Below, one piece after another: positions 17,522-24,997 of a DNA stretch of 64,000 nt. The first letter of the stretch is position 1. The number at the start of each line of letters is the position of its first letter. Position numbers and translations under genes: made by a program. The notes under the pieces were generated by a model. It searched no databases. It was not told the origin of the DNA and saw nothing but the letters and a program-made list of their open reading frames with translations. Origin of the DNA: Streptomyces sp. Tue 6430 (GTDB lineage Bacteria; Actinomycetota; Actinomycetes; Streptomycetales; Streptomycetaceae). Where the stretch lies: positions 1 to 64,000 of the forward strand of contig JAKGSH010000003.1 of assembly GCA_021568835.1 (NCBI GenBank), in the 5' to 3' direction.

Positions 17522-19100
17522 CTTGGCGTTTAACCTCGCCGGTTCACTCGACCCGCTGATCTCGTGTTCTTCGAGGGACAGCAGGACGGCCGTTCTTCAC
17601 GCTTCGAGGTGTCGAGCAACGTCGCGTGAAGGAACGGCCGCTGGTGAAGAGTCTCGCTCCTGCAGGTCCCGCCGACGCCGCACTGGGCGTCCTGTCCCAC
17701 TTTCGTGTCGAGTTCTACGACTGCCTGTACAGCCGCGCGGACGCGCTCTTCGAGCTCACCGACGCGATGCTGTGCGCGGACGGGCCGGTGAAAACCCTGG
17801 TCGAGCTCTCCTTGGCGGTCGAGCACCGGCGCGGGCACGGAGCCTTGTACGCGGCCCTGGACCGCGGCTGGCTGGAACCGACACGATTGCGCCGCGTGCT
17901 GGCAGACCTGCCGCTGCCGAAGGCGGCCGACGGGCGGATCGTGCTCGCCGTGGACGTGTCGCACTGGCTGCGACCCGACGCTCCCACCAGCGGCGACCGG
18001 CTCTTCTGCCACGTCTACGGACGCGGCGAGCGCAGCTCGGACCAACTGGTGCCCGGCTGGCCCTACTCCTTCGTCGCGGCCCTGGAGTCCGGGCGCACAT
18101 CCTGGGTCGCTCTCCTGGACGCGGTCCGTCTGGGCCCGGCCGACGACGCGACCACCGTCACTGCCGCCCAACTCCGCGACGTCGTCGAGCGATTGACGAG
18201 CGCAGGCCACTGGAGACCGGGCGACCCGGACATCCTGATCGTGATGGACTCCGGCTACGACGTCGCCTACCTGACCCATGCTCTCGCCGGCCTGCCCGTC
18301 GTGCTGGTCGGGCGCCTGCGCTCGGACCGGGTCATGCTCCGCGATCCCGGCCCCGCCCGGTCGGGTCCCCGGGGCGGGCGCCCCCGCCGGCATGGCGGTG
18401 TCCTCACGTTCAAGAAGCCCGACAGCTGGCATGAGCCCGACGTCACGACCGCCACGGACACCACCCGCTACGGCACGGCCACCGCGACGGCCTGGGACCG
18501 GATGCACCCCCGGCTCACCCACCGCGGACCCTGGCTGAACCATGCCAAGGAGGAACTCCCCATCCTTCATGGCACGTTGATCCGCCTGAAGGTCGAGCGC
18601 CTGCCCGGCGACCGCGACCCGAAACCGGTCTGGCTGTGGTGCTCGGCCACCGCCGCCGCACCGGTGGACGTGGACCGCTGGTGGCAGTCCTTCCTCCGCC
18701 GCTTCGACCTGGAGCACACCTTCCGGCTGATGAAGCAGACCCTGGGCTGGACCGCCCCGAAGATCAGGAATCCCGACACGGCCGACCTGTGGACCTGGCT
18801 GATCATCGTCGCCCACACCCAGCTCCGTCTCGCCCGGCCCCTGGCCGAGGACCTCCGGCGCCCCTGGGAACGGCCCGCCGCACCGCGCCGCCTCACCCCT
18901 GCCCGGGTCCGCCGGGGGTTTCGCAACGTCCGCGCGACAGCAGCCCGCCCGGCAAGCGCGCCGAAACCGTCCCGCCCAGGCCCCGGACGGCCTCCCGGCT
19001 CGAAGAACAAGCAACGGGCCAGGCACCACGACGTCGGCAAGACCGTCAAACGCGCCGAATCGATCAAGGAACACCAAGCCCAGCGAGGTTAAACGCCAAG
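17522..19100 (+). mobile_element. Complete insertion sequence with DDE transposase (IS701/IS4-like)
   Basis: An 18-bp perfect terminal inverted repeat, CTTGGCGTTTAACCTCGC at 17522-17539 and its complement at 19083-19100, encloses a single intact transposase gene. Both ends are flanked by CTTAG (17517-17521 and 19101-19105), consistent with a short target duplication. The contained TTAG fits the YTAR target preference known for IS701 relatives. The exact duplication length is ambiguous (3-5 bp) because the IR edge resembles the target. The clean ends indicate a recent, probably active insertion. Confidence 0.85.
17626..19092 (+). CDS. DDE transposase of the insertion sequence
   Basis: A 488-residue transposase filling the IS; its stop lies inside the right inverted repeat. 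The RNase-H-like catalytic residues are visible as Asp in VLAVDVSHWLR, Asp in ILIVMDSGYDV and Glu in FDLEHTFRLMKQTLGW, a layout of IS701/IS4-type enzymes. The C-terminus is basic (GRPPGSKNKQRARHH), fitting DNA binding. The start may be the GTG/ATG at 17626 (MKERPLVKSLAPAG), with alternatives a few codons on. The frame is intact, unlike many neighbouring chromosomal genes. Confidence 0.85.
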   Translation: MKERPLVKSLAPAGPADAALGVLSHFRVEFYDCLYSRADALFELTDAMLCADGPVKTLVELSLAVEHRRGHGALYAALDRGWLEPTRLRRVLADLPLPKAADGRIVLAVDVSHWLRPDAPTSGDRLFCHVYGRGERSSDQLVPGWPYSFVAALESGRTSWVALLDAVRLGPADDATTVTAAQLRDVVERLTSAGHWRPGDPDILIVMDSGYDVAYLTHALAGLPVVLVGRLRSDRVMLRDPGPARSGPRGGRPRRHGGVLTFKKPDSWHEPDVTTATDTTRYGTATATAWDRMHPRLTHRGPWLNHAKEELPILHGTLIRLKVERLPGDRDPKPVWLWCSATAAAPVDVDRWWQSFLRRFDLEHTFRLMKQTLGWTAPKIRNPDTADLWTWLIIVAHTQLRLARPLAEDLRRPWERPAAPRRLTPARVRRGFRNVRATAARPASAPKPSRPGPGRPPGSKNKQRARHHDVGKTVKRAESIKEHQAQRG

Positions 19101-19167
19101 CTTAGGGCCTGTTGCGAAAGTGGCGCGGTCGCCCGAAGGGCGGCCACGCGGCAGGCGCCGCTGCGTA

Positions 19168-19848
19168 TCAGGTTCCGGAGGACCGCTGTCCCTGGGAGCC
19201 GTGGGCTGCGAGCGGAAGACTGCGCAGCGACAGTGCGCTCGGCGCTGGCAGCGCTCCGTGGGCCGCCTCGGCGCGGAACGACTGGAGCAAGTACGCCACC
19301 AGACGCCGGGACGCCGCACGGTCACCCGGCAATGCGGTGACCAGACCGCAGTGGGACAACAAGGCCACGGCAATGTCGGAGGGGTGGAAGTCGGCCCGCA
19401 GCACGCCCGCCGCCTGAGCCCTGCGGACCACGGTCATGAAGTCCTGCTCGGCCTGTTCCCGTACCCGCGCGTGTTCTCGCGTGCTGTCCGGAAAGGCCGC
19501 GACGAATGCGGCCGGGAAGCCCCGTTCCTCCCGTTGTAGTTCGCAGACCGTCTCGACCAGTCGCTGGAAGCCCTGCCACGGATCGGGGTCGGCCAGCGCC
19601 TCGGTGAGCGTCCGAGCACAGGTGTCCATCTGGTGCGCGAACGCGGCCCGCACCAGGGCGTCCCGCGTCGGGAAACGCCGGTACAGCGTCGCCACGCCGA
19701 CCCCCGCCCGCCGGGCCACGGTCGCCATGGGCGCGTCGATGCCGTGCTCGGCGAAGACCACGCGGGCAGCCGAAAGGATGCGCTGCCGGTTGCGCCGGGC
19801 GTCCGCCCGCAGACTGTCCTGCCCCGCGATCCGAGAGGATTCCCCCAC
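19168..19848 (-). CDS. TetR family transcriptional regulator (cargo)
   Basis: A 226-residue TetR protein. HTH: MATVARRAGVGVATLYRRFPTRDALV (shown in parts: MATVARRAGVG, ATLYRRFPTRD) at about residues 41-65. The C-terminal domain has LLSHCGLVTALPGD, the SbtR_C-like pattern common in Streptomyces redox clusters. The GTG start at 19848 has GGAGGTGA eight bases upstream. It is divergent from the quinone-oxidoreductase-like gene with a palindrome between them, so it probably represses that gene. It lies inside the putative transposon. Confidence 0.85.
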   Translation of the reverse strand: MGESSRIAGQDSLRADARRNRQRILSAARVVFAEHGIDAPMATVARRAGVGVATLYRRFPTRDALVRAAFAHQMDTCARTLTEALADPDPWQGFQRLVETVCELQREERGFPAAFVAAFPDSTREHARVREQAEQDFMTVVRRAQAAGVLRADFHPSDIAVALLSHCGLVTALPGDRAASRRLVAYLLQSFRAEAAHGALPAPSALSLRSLPLAAHGSQGQRSSGT

Positions 19849-19873
19849 CGCTGTCTCTCACCTCCGGTCAAAT

Positions 19874-19887
19874 GGACGATCTCGTCC
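19874..19887. promoter_or_regulatory. TetR operator candidate
   Basis: GGACGA-TC-TCGTCC, two perfect 6-bp arms around two bases, lies 26 bp before the regulator start in the 108-bp divergent gap between TetR and oxidoreductase genes. Likely the binding site of that TetR. Confidence 0.55.
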
Positions 19888-19956
19888 GCTTGTCAGCCTA
19901 CGCTCGGCGCCACGATCCCCCGCACGGCCACTGGTGGCGAAGGTGAGAACGCAACG

Positions 19957-20922
19957 ATGGACGACCGCACGATGAAAGCCGTACTGTTCGACCGCTTCGG
20001 CGGCCCCGAGGTGCTGTATGTGGGCCGGGTGCCACGTCCCGGACCGGCACCCGGCGAGGTCCTCGTGCGCGTGCGCGCTTTCAGCGTGAACGGCGGCGAA
20101 CTGGCGGCCCGTTCCGGTCGGGCCCGCCTCGTCACCGGCCGGAAGTTCCCGCAGCGCATCGGGCTGGACTTCACTGGCGAGATCGCCGCACTCGGCACCG
20201 GCGCGACCGGCGTAGCGGTCGGCGACCAGGTGTGGGGCGTCCTGGGCCGCAGCTCCGGATTCGGCAGCGCCGCCGAGTACGTGACGGTACGGCCCGAGCG
20301 GCTCGGCCGGGTCCCGGACGGACTGGACCTCGTGGCCGCTGCCGCGCTGCCGGTGGCCACCACGGCCGTCACGGCCCTCCGCGACAAGGCCGCACTGCGC
20401 CCCGGCGAACGGCTGCTTGTACGGGGCGCGGCGGGCGGCGTCGGCAACGCCGCCGTCCAGCTGGGACAGGCGTACGGTGCCGAGGTCACGGCCCTGGCCC
20501 GCGCTGCCAACCTCGACTTCGTCCGTACGCTCGGTGCCCACCACGCCGTTGACCACCGGACCGTGTCCCCTGCGGAACTGGGACTGTTCGACGTGGTCCT
20601 CGACACGGCGGGCACCGACCTGCGTACCGTACGGCGGATGCTGAAGCCGGGCGGACGCATGGTCACCATCGCCTTCGACCTGACGCGGCCCGCCGCCTCG
20701 CTGGGCTACATCGCGGCCAGCGCCGTCCACGGACGCGGCCGGGTGCGCTTCTTCAGCGGCAACCCCGAACGTGCGCTCTTCGACGACCTCGCCCGCCAGG
20801 TGACAGAGGGGAAGCTGCGGCCGGCGGTGGACACGGTCTTCCCGCTGAAAGAGACAGCGGCCGCACACCGGGCGCTGGAGGCGGGCGGTGTGCGGGGCAA
20901 GTACGTGGTCAGGGTCGACTAG
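19957..20922 (+). CDS. Zinc-independent medium-chain NADP(H) oxidoreductase (quinone reductase-like)
   Basis: A 321-residue MDR-superfamily enzyme. N-terminal GroES-like domain: MKAVLFDRFGGPEVLYVG, GLDFTGEIAALG. Rossmann domain: LLVRGAAGGVGNAAVQLGQA (NADPH-binding AxGGVG), then HHAVDHR and KPGGRMV. No catalytic or structural zinc cysteines are seen, so it belongs with quinone oxidoreductases and enoyl reductases rather than alcohol dehydrogenases. The start ATG 19957 follows GAAGGTGAGA. The stop TAG abuts the internal IS5 end. It probably detoxifies a quinone or enone under TetR control. Confidence 0.85.
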   Translation: MDDRTMKAVLFDRFGGPEVLYVGRVPRPGPAPGEVLVRVRAFSVNGGELAARSGRARLVTGRKFPQRIGLDFTGEIAALGTGATGVAVGDQVWGVLGRSSGFGSAAEYVTVRPERLGRVPDGLDLVAAAALPVATTAVTALRDKAALRPGERLLVRGAAGGVGNAAVQLGQAYGAEVTALARAANLDFVRTLGAHHAVDHRTVSPAELGLFDVVLDTAGTDLRTVRRMLKPGGRMVTIAFDLTRPAASLGYIAASAVHGRGRVRFFSGNPERALFDDLARQVTEGKLRPAVDTVFPLKETAAAHRALEAGGVRGKYVVRVD

Positions 20923-20942
20923 GTTTGTTGGGAAGGTGCTGG

Positions 20943-21817
20943 TCACAGCCACTCGTTGAGGACTGCGACCAACACGGTCGCCTCGTAGCGGACGGCGAGC
21001 TTGTCGTATCTCGTGGCCACGGCCCGGTGGCGCTTGAGGCGGTTGATCCCGCACTCGACGGCATGCCGCTCGCGGTAGTCGGTTTTGTCGAACTTCGGCG
21101 GCCGACCGCCTCGGGCACCGAGCTTCTGGCGGTTGCGGACGCGGTCGGCGGGGACCGGGATGGTCGCCTTGATCCCGCGTCTGCGCAGGTAGGCCCGGTT
21201 GCGGCGGGAGTCGTACGCTTTGTCGGCCCGCCCCCGGTCCGGCCGCCTGCGGGGCCTGCCCGGACCAAGGCGAGGCACCCGGATGGCTTCCAGGACCGGC
21301 TCGAATTGCGGCGAGTCACCCCGCTGGCCGGCTGTGATCACGACGCTCAGCGGCTTCTGCCCCTGCTCGACGGCAAGGTGGATCTTGGTGGTCAGGCCGC
21401 CTCGGGAACGTCCGAGACCATGGTCGGCCGGCTCAACGGCAATGCCGCCGGGCGGTTCCTTTTGCAGATCCCCTTTTTCGAGGCCCCGGCGGCGTGCTGG
21501 TGGGCCCGGCAGACGGTGGAGTCGATATTCACGTCCCAGGTGATCAGGCCCTTCGCGTCCGCCTGAGCTTGGAACTGAGTGACGAACCTGGCCCAGGTGC
21601 CATCGCGCTGCCAGCGCCGGAACAGGTCGTAGACCCGCTCCCAGGGCCCGTAGCGTTCCGGCACGTCACGCCAGGGAGCACCGGTACGGGGCCGCCACCG
21701 AATGCCGTCCATCAGCTGCCGTCGCGTCCACACCGGCGGACGGCCCGGCTTGATGCCCTGCGGCAACAACGGCTCAAGCCGGGCCCACTGTCCATTCGTC
21801 AGATCACCACGCCCCAC
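20943..21817 (-). CDS. IS5-family transposase, probably made by -1 frameshifting
   Basis: Two overlapping frames together encode one transposase of about 291 residues. The first frame (from ATG 21817) has the DUF4096-like N-terminus [14 protein letters not shown], then [21 protein letters not shown] and [20 protein letters not shown] with the first catalytic Asp. The second frame carries [17 protein letters not shown], the second Asp in [17 protein letters not shown], and the Glu in [22 protein letters not shown]. The switch occurs at A-AAG-GGG near 21473, a canonical slippery heptamer, and the needed shift is -1. This matches known IS427-group biology, though a sequencing deletion is possible. 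Confidence 0.82.
21470..21476 (-). other. Candidate programmed -1 frameshift site
   Basis: On the minus strand the heptamer A-AAG-GGG (X XXY YYZ) is positioned correctly in the upstream frame. After slippage by one base the reading continues as GAT CTG CAA AAG into the catalytic second half. It fits the established frameshifting seen in IS5/IS427 elements. Confidence 0.55.
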
Positions 21818-21861
21818 AGGGCGTGATCATCCACGACCAAGATCCACTTTCGCAACAGACC

Positions 21862-22425
21862 CTAGCGGGGCCTGAGTCCGTCGACGACGACGTCCAGCAT
21901 TCGGTTCAGCTGGGGGCGCTGCTCGGGTGCGCCGGCCACGGAGAGCAAACCGGCGAGGATGCCGCCTACCTCGACCGGGTCGATGTCGCTGCGCAGTTCT
22001 CCTGCTGTGGCGCCGGCCTCGAGCACCATCGCCAGGACCTGCTGGACCTCGTCGCAGACCGGTCCGGTGCCGAAGCGGCCGGAAGCGCTCATGGCGACCA
22101 GGGCCTCGCAGATGCCGCGTCGTTCACCGGCCCAGTCGGCGAATCGGAGCATCCACGCGTGGAGGGCCTGCGCGGGCGGCTTGGTAGCCAGCAGGGTGCG
22201 CGCATCTTCGCGCAAGGGCCGGATCTGGTCCCGGTAGACCTCTTCGACCAGATCCTCTCGGGTGGGGAAGTGTCGGTACAGGGTGGCGTTCCCCACTCCC
22301 GCGCGTTTGGCGATCGCGTCCAGCGAGATCGCGCGTCCGGACGCGAAGGCTTCGGCGGCCGTGGCGATCAGCTGCTCGCGGTTGCGCTGCGCGTCGGCGC
22401 GCAGGGTGCTGCGTGGAGGTGTCAT
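21862..22425 (-). CDS. TetR family transcriptional regulator of the SDR/AKR cassette
   Basis: A 187-residue TetR regulator. HTH: AISLDAIAKRAGVGNATLYRHF at about residues 30-51. The C-terminal SbtR_C-like domain has GGILAGLLSVAGAPEQRPQLNRML. The start ATG 22425 lacks a clear spaced ribosome site. Its TAG stop overlaps the TA flank of the IS5-type element, so the element landed exactly at this stop and left the protein whole. It is divergent from an SDR gene, with two strong palindromes in the promoter gap. Confidence 0.86.
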   Translation of the reverse strand: MTPPRSTLRADAQRNREQLIATAAEAFASGRAISLDAIAKRAGVGNATLYRHFPTREDLVEEVYRDQIRPLREDARTLLATKPPAQALHAWMLRFADWAGERRGICEALVAMSASGRFGTGPVCDEVQQVLAMVLEAGATAGELRSDIDPVEVGGILAGLLSVAGAPEQRPQLNRMLDVVVDGLRPR

Positions 22426-22468
22426 GACCTTCGCGATCGTGAGTGTCGGATGAGGCTCGGGAACGATT

Positions 22469-22518
22469 CGGGGATGTCCCCGGTTCAGTGTACGGTGAGA
22501 CAACCGGGGAGTTCCCCG
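22469..22518. promoter_or_regulatory. Duplicated TetR operators in the TetR/SDR promoter region
   Basis: CGGGGA-TG-TCCCCG (22469-22482) and CGGGGA-GT-TCCCCG (22505-22518) are two near-identical palindromes 36 bp apart, extended by GGTT and AACC facing inward. They lie between the divergent starts at 22425 and 22564, giving co-operative repression of both genes as the likely role. Confidence 0.7.
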
Positions 22519-22563
22519 ATTACGAGTGGTCTCACCCATCCCTTCAGCGACGAAAGGTTTGCC

Positions 22564-23289
22564 ATGCCTACAGCTCTCATCACCGGGGGGACGACCGGGA
22601 TCGGCAGAGCGACGGCCGGGCTGCTGCACGCCCGCGGCTACCAGGTCGCGGTCACCGGACAGAATCCCGAGTCCCTCGCGCGGGCGCAGTCCGAACTCCC
22701 CGGCGACGTGCTCGTCGTCCGATCCGACGGGCGCGTGCTCTCCGACACCGACGCCCTGATGTCGGCGGTGTCGGCGCGGTTCGGATCGCTGGACCTGCTC
22801 TTCCTCAACGCCGGGATCTTCCGTCCGGCACCGGTTGCCGAGGTGACGGAGGAATCGTTCGACGAGCACGCCGACCTCAACTTCAAGGGCCAGTACTTCA
22901 CCCTCCAAAAGGCCCTTCCCCTCATGAACGACGGCGGCTCGATCGTGCTGACCGTCGGCATCGGATCCCGTCGCGGCACCCCTGGCGCCACGGTGGGGGC
23001 GGCGACACGCGGCGCGCTGCTGGCCATGCTGCCCTCGCTCGCGCTCGAACTGGCCCCGCGCAGAATTCGCGTCAACGCCGTGAGCCCCGGGGCCACCGAC
23101 ACCCCGCTGCTCAACAAGCTGGGGGTGCCCGAGAGCGGCCGGGACGCCATGCGCTCGAAGATCCCCTTCGAGCGCTTCGGATCCAGCCAGGAGGTCGCGG
23201 AAGCAGTCGCCTTCCTCGCCTCGGACGCCGCCGGCTACATCACCGGCCAGGACATCACCGTGGCCGGCGGCTACGGGCTCGGCGCCTGA
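22564..23289 (+). CDS. SDR family protein lacking the canonical YxxxK
   Basis: A 241-residue short-chain dehydrogenase/reductase-fold protein. Cofactor motif: ITGGTTGIGRATAGLL (TGxxxGIG, residues 6-21); structural LFLNAGIF (NAG); C-terminal GYITGQDITVAGGYGLGA. The active-site stretch that normally reads YxxxK is GAATRGALLAM here, so Tyr is replaced by Gly and Lys by Arg. Ser is also uncertain (VGIGSRRGT). The product may not be a classical oxidoreductase: it could bind NAD(P) as a sensor or use other residues. It follows AAAGG and starts a probable operon with the AKR gene 69 bp on. Confidence 0.82.
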   Translation: MPTALITGGTTGIGRATAGLLHARGYQVAVTGQNPESLARAQSELPGDVLVVRSDGRVLSDTDALMSAVSARFGSLDLLFLNAGIFRPAPVAEVTEESFDEHADLNFKGQYFTLQKALPLMNDGGSIVLTVGIGSRRGTPGATVGAATRGALLAMLPSLALELAPRRIRVNAVSPGATDTPLLNKLGVPESGRDAMRSKIPFERFGSSQEVAEAVAFLASDAAGYITGQDITVAGGYGLGA

Positions 23290-23358
23290 AACCTGGGCGA
23301 GTCGACCACCGATCCGCACCTCTCGAACGCCACGAACCGCACCTCGCAGGAGAACACG

Positions 23359-24428
23359 ATGGCACTCACTCTCGACACTTATCGGCTGCTGGGCCGTTCC
23401 GGACTCCGGGTCTCACCGCTGGCGCTGGGCACGGCGACCTTCGGCACCGAGTGGGGCTGGGGCGCCGAGCGCGACGAGGCGCGCAAGCTCTTCGACCGCT
23501 ACACCGAGCTCGGCGGCAACTTCTTCGACACCGCCAGCACCTACACCAACGGCAGCTCCGAGCGACTGCTCGGCGAATTCGCCCGCACCAACCGCGACAA
23601 GATGGTGCTGGCGACGAAGTACTCGACGCTGCGTCAGCCCGGTGACCCGAATTCCGGGGGTACCCACCGCAAGAGCATGCTGGCGTCGGTGGAAGCCAGT
23701 CTGCGGCAGCTGAACACCGACCACATCGATCTGCTCTACGTGAACGTATGGGACTTCAGGACGCCGGTGGAGGAGATCCTGCGGGGCCTGGACGACCTGG
23801 TGAGGCAGAGCAAGGTGCTGTACGTGGCGATCTCCAGCGCCCCGGCCTGGCAGGTGTCGCGCATGCAGGCGATCGCCGACCTGCGCGGCTGGTCGCCACT
23901 GGTCGCACTGGAGACCGAGTACAGCCTGATCGGGCGCACCGCAGAGCGTGACCTGATCCCGATGGCACGCGAGATGGGACTCGGCGTGGTCCCCTTCTCC
24001 CGTTGGGCGGCGGGGTGCTCACCGGCAAGTACAGCCGGGAGGACCAGAACCCGGCGGGCTCCGTGGTCGGCGAAACCGCCAGCAACCGCAAGAGCCTCAA
24101 CGTCGCCCTGGGATGGGTCACCGACCGCAACCTTGCCATTGCCGATGCGGTGAAGGAGGTGGCCTCGGAGCTGGGCCGCACACCCGCCCAGGTCGCACTG
24201 GCCTGGACCCTGAACGCCCCGGGCGTGACGGCCCCCATCATCGGCGCCCGCACCATCGCGCAGCTGGAGGACAACCTGGGTGCCCTGCAGGTCGACCTCA
24301 CTCCTTCCCAGCTGGCCCGCCTCGACGAGGTCAGCGCCATCGATCTCGGCAATCCGCACGACCTGCTCGCCAGCGATCACATCCGCACGGTCACCACAGG
24401 CGACATGAAGATCGAAACCCTCGGCTGA
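23359..24428 (+). CDS. Aldo/keto reductase
   Basis: TIM-barrel NADPH-dependent reductase of the AKR superfamily (YccK/Tas-like branch), about 356 residues. Motifs: LGTATFGTEWGWG, FFDTASTYTNGSSERLLG (catalytic Asp and Tyr), LATKYS (catalytic Lys), and C-terminal PIIGARTIAQLEDNLGAL (NADPH binding). The usual catalytic His of the LLYVHxWD motif is Asn (LLYVNVWD, AAC instead of CAC). The frame breaks near 24000 (one C short, expected PFSPLGGGVLTGKY). The ATG follows AGGAG at seven bases. Probably co-transcribed with the upstream SDR and induced through the TetR operators. Confidence 0.85.
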
Positions 24429-24497
24429 TTCGCTTCATGAACAGCGACATCCAGATATATCGACATGTTTTTGATGACGGAACGGAGCAACCTCGGT

Positions 24498-24995
24498 ATG
24501 GGTAAGTACAGCGACAAGAATGTGGTGATCACGGGTGGCGGCAGCGGCATGGGGCTCGCGCTGGCGGAGCTGCTGGTGCAAGGCGGAGCCCGCGTGGTGA
24601 TCACCGGCCGTTCTCAGGCCAAGCTCGACGCGGCACGCGAGCGGCTCGGCGAGAATGCCGTGGCCGTCCGGGCGGATGTGGCCTCACTGTCCGACCTGGA
24701 TATGCTTGCCGGCCGTGTAAAGAGCGAGCTCGGCTCGATCGAGGCTTTGTTCGTCAACGCCGGCATCTCACCCCTCACGCCCCTCGAGTCGACGACCGAG
24801 GACGTGTACGACGAGCTGTTCGCGATCAACGTCAAGGGCGCCTTCTTCACTGTGCAGAAGCTCGCTCCGCTGCTGAGCGCGAACGCCGGCATCGTCCTCA
24901 CCACCTCGATCGCGAACGTCATCGGCATGGTGGACACCAGCGTCTATGCGGCCGGCAAGGCGGCGCTGCGCTCGATCAAGGCGCTCTCGAAGCAG
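24498..24995 (+). pseudogene. Truncated SDR family oxidoreductase
   Basis: The N-terminal two thirds of a classical SDR: VVITGGGSGMGLALAELL (cofactor motif), LFVNAGIS (NAG), and TTSIANVIG...VYAAGKAALRSIKAL with Ser, Tyr and Lys in place. Homology stops after the YxxxK helix (about 166 residues), where the minus-strand Tn3 transposase fragment begins at about 24998. The C-terminal substrate-binding region is lost, so it is unlikely to fold normally. An AT-rich promoter-like stretch (24450-24475) precedes it. Confidence 0.78.
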
Positions 24996-24997
24996 TC

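Larger units (their letters stand above)
19105..21862. mobile_element. Putative cargo-carrying IS5-type transposon (TetR + oxidoreductase + transposase)
   Basis: GGGCCTGTTGCGAAAGTGG at 19105-19123 and the complement of GGGTCTGTTGCGAAAGTGG at 21844-21862 form a 19-bp inverted repeat with 18 matches. TA flanks both sides (19103-19104 and 21863-21864), matching the TA duplication of several IS5-family groups. Inside lie a TetR regulator, a medium-chain oxidoreductase and an IS5-type transposase gene. The left repeat is a far better partner for the right end than the degenerate repeat next to the transposase at about 20922, so the whole 2.76 kb may move as one unit. The alternative is a solo IS end left by deletion. 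Confidence 0.55.
20922..21862 (-). mobile_element. IS5-family insertion sequence (IS427-like two-frame organisation)
   Basis: The transposase gene is bounded on the right by CCACTTTCGCAACAGACCC (21844-21862) and on the left by a degenerate partner GGTTTGTTGGGAAGGTG (from 20922), preceded by TA. About 14 of 19 positions match, which is poor for a functional pair. About 940 bp, normal for this group. It may be an autonomous IS or simply the transposase module of the larger element starting at 19105. Confidence 0.7.
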
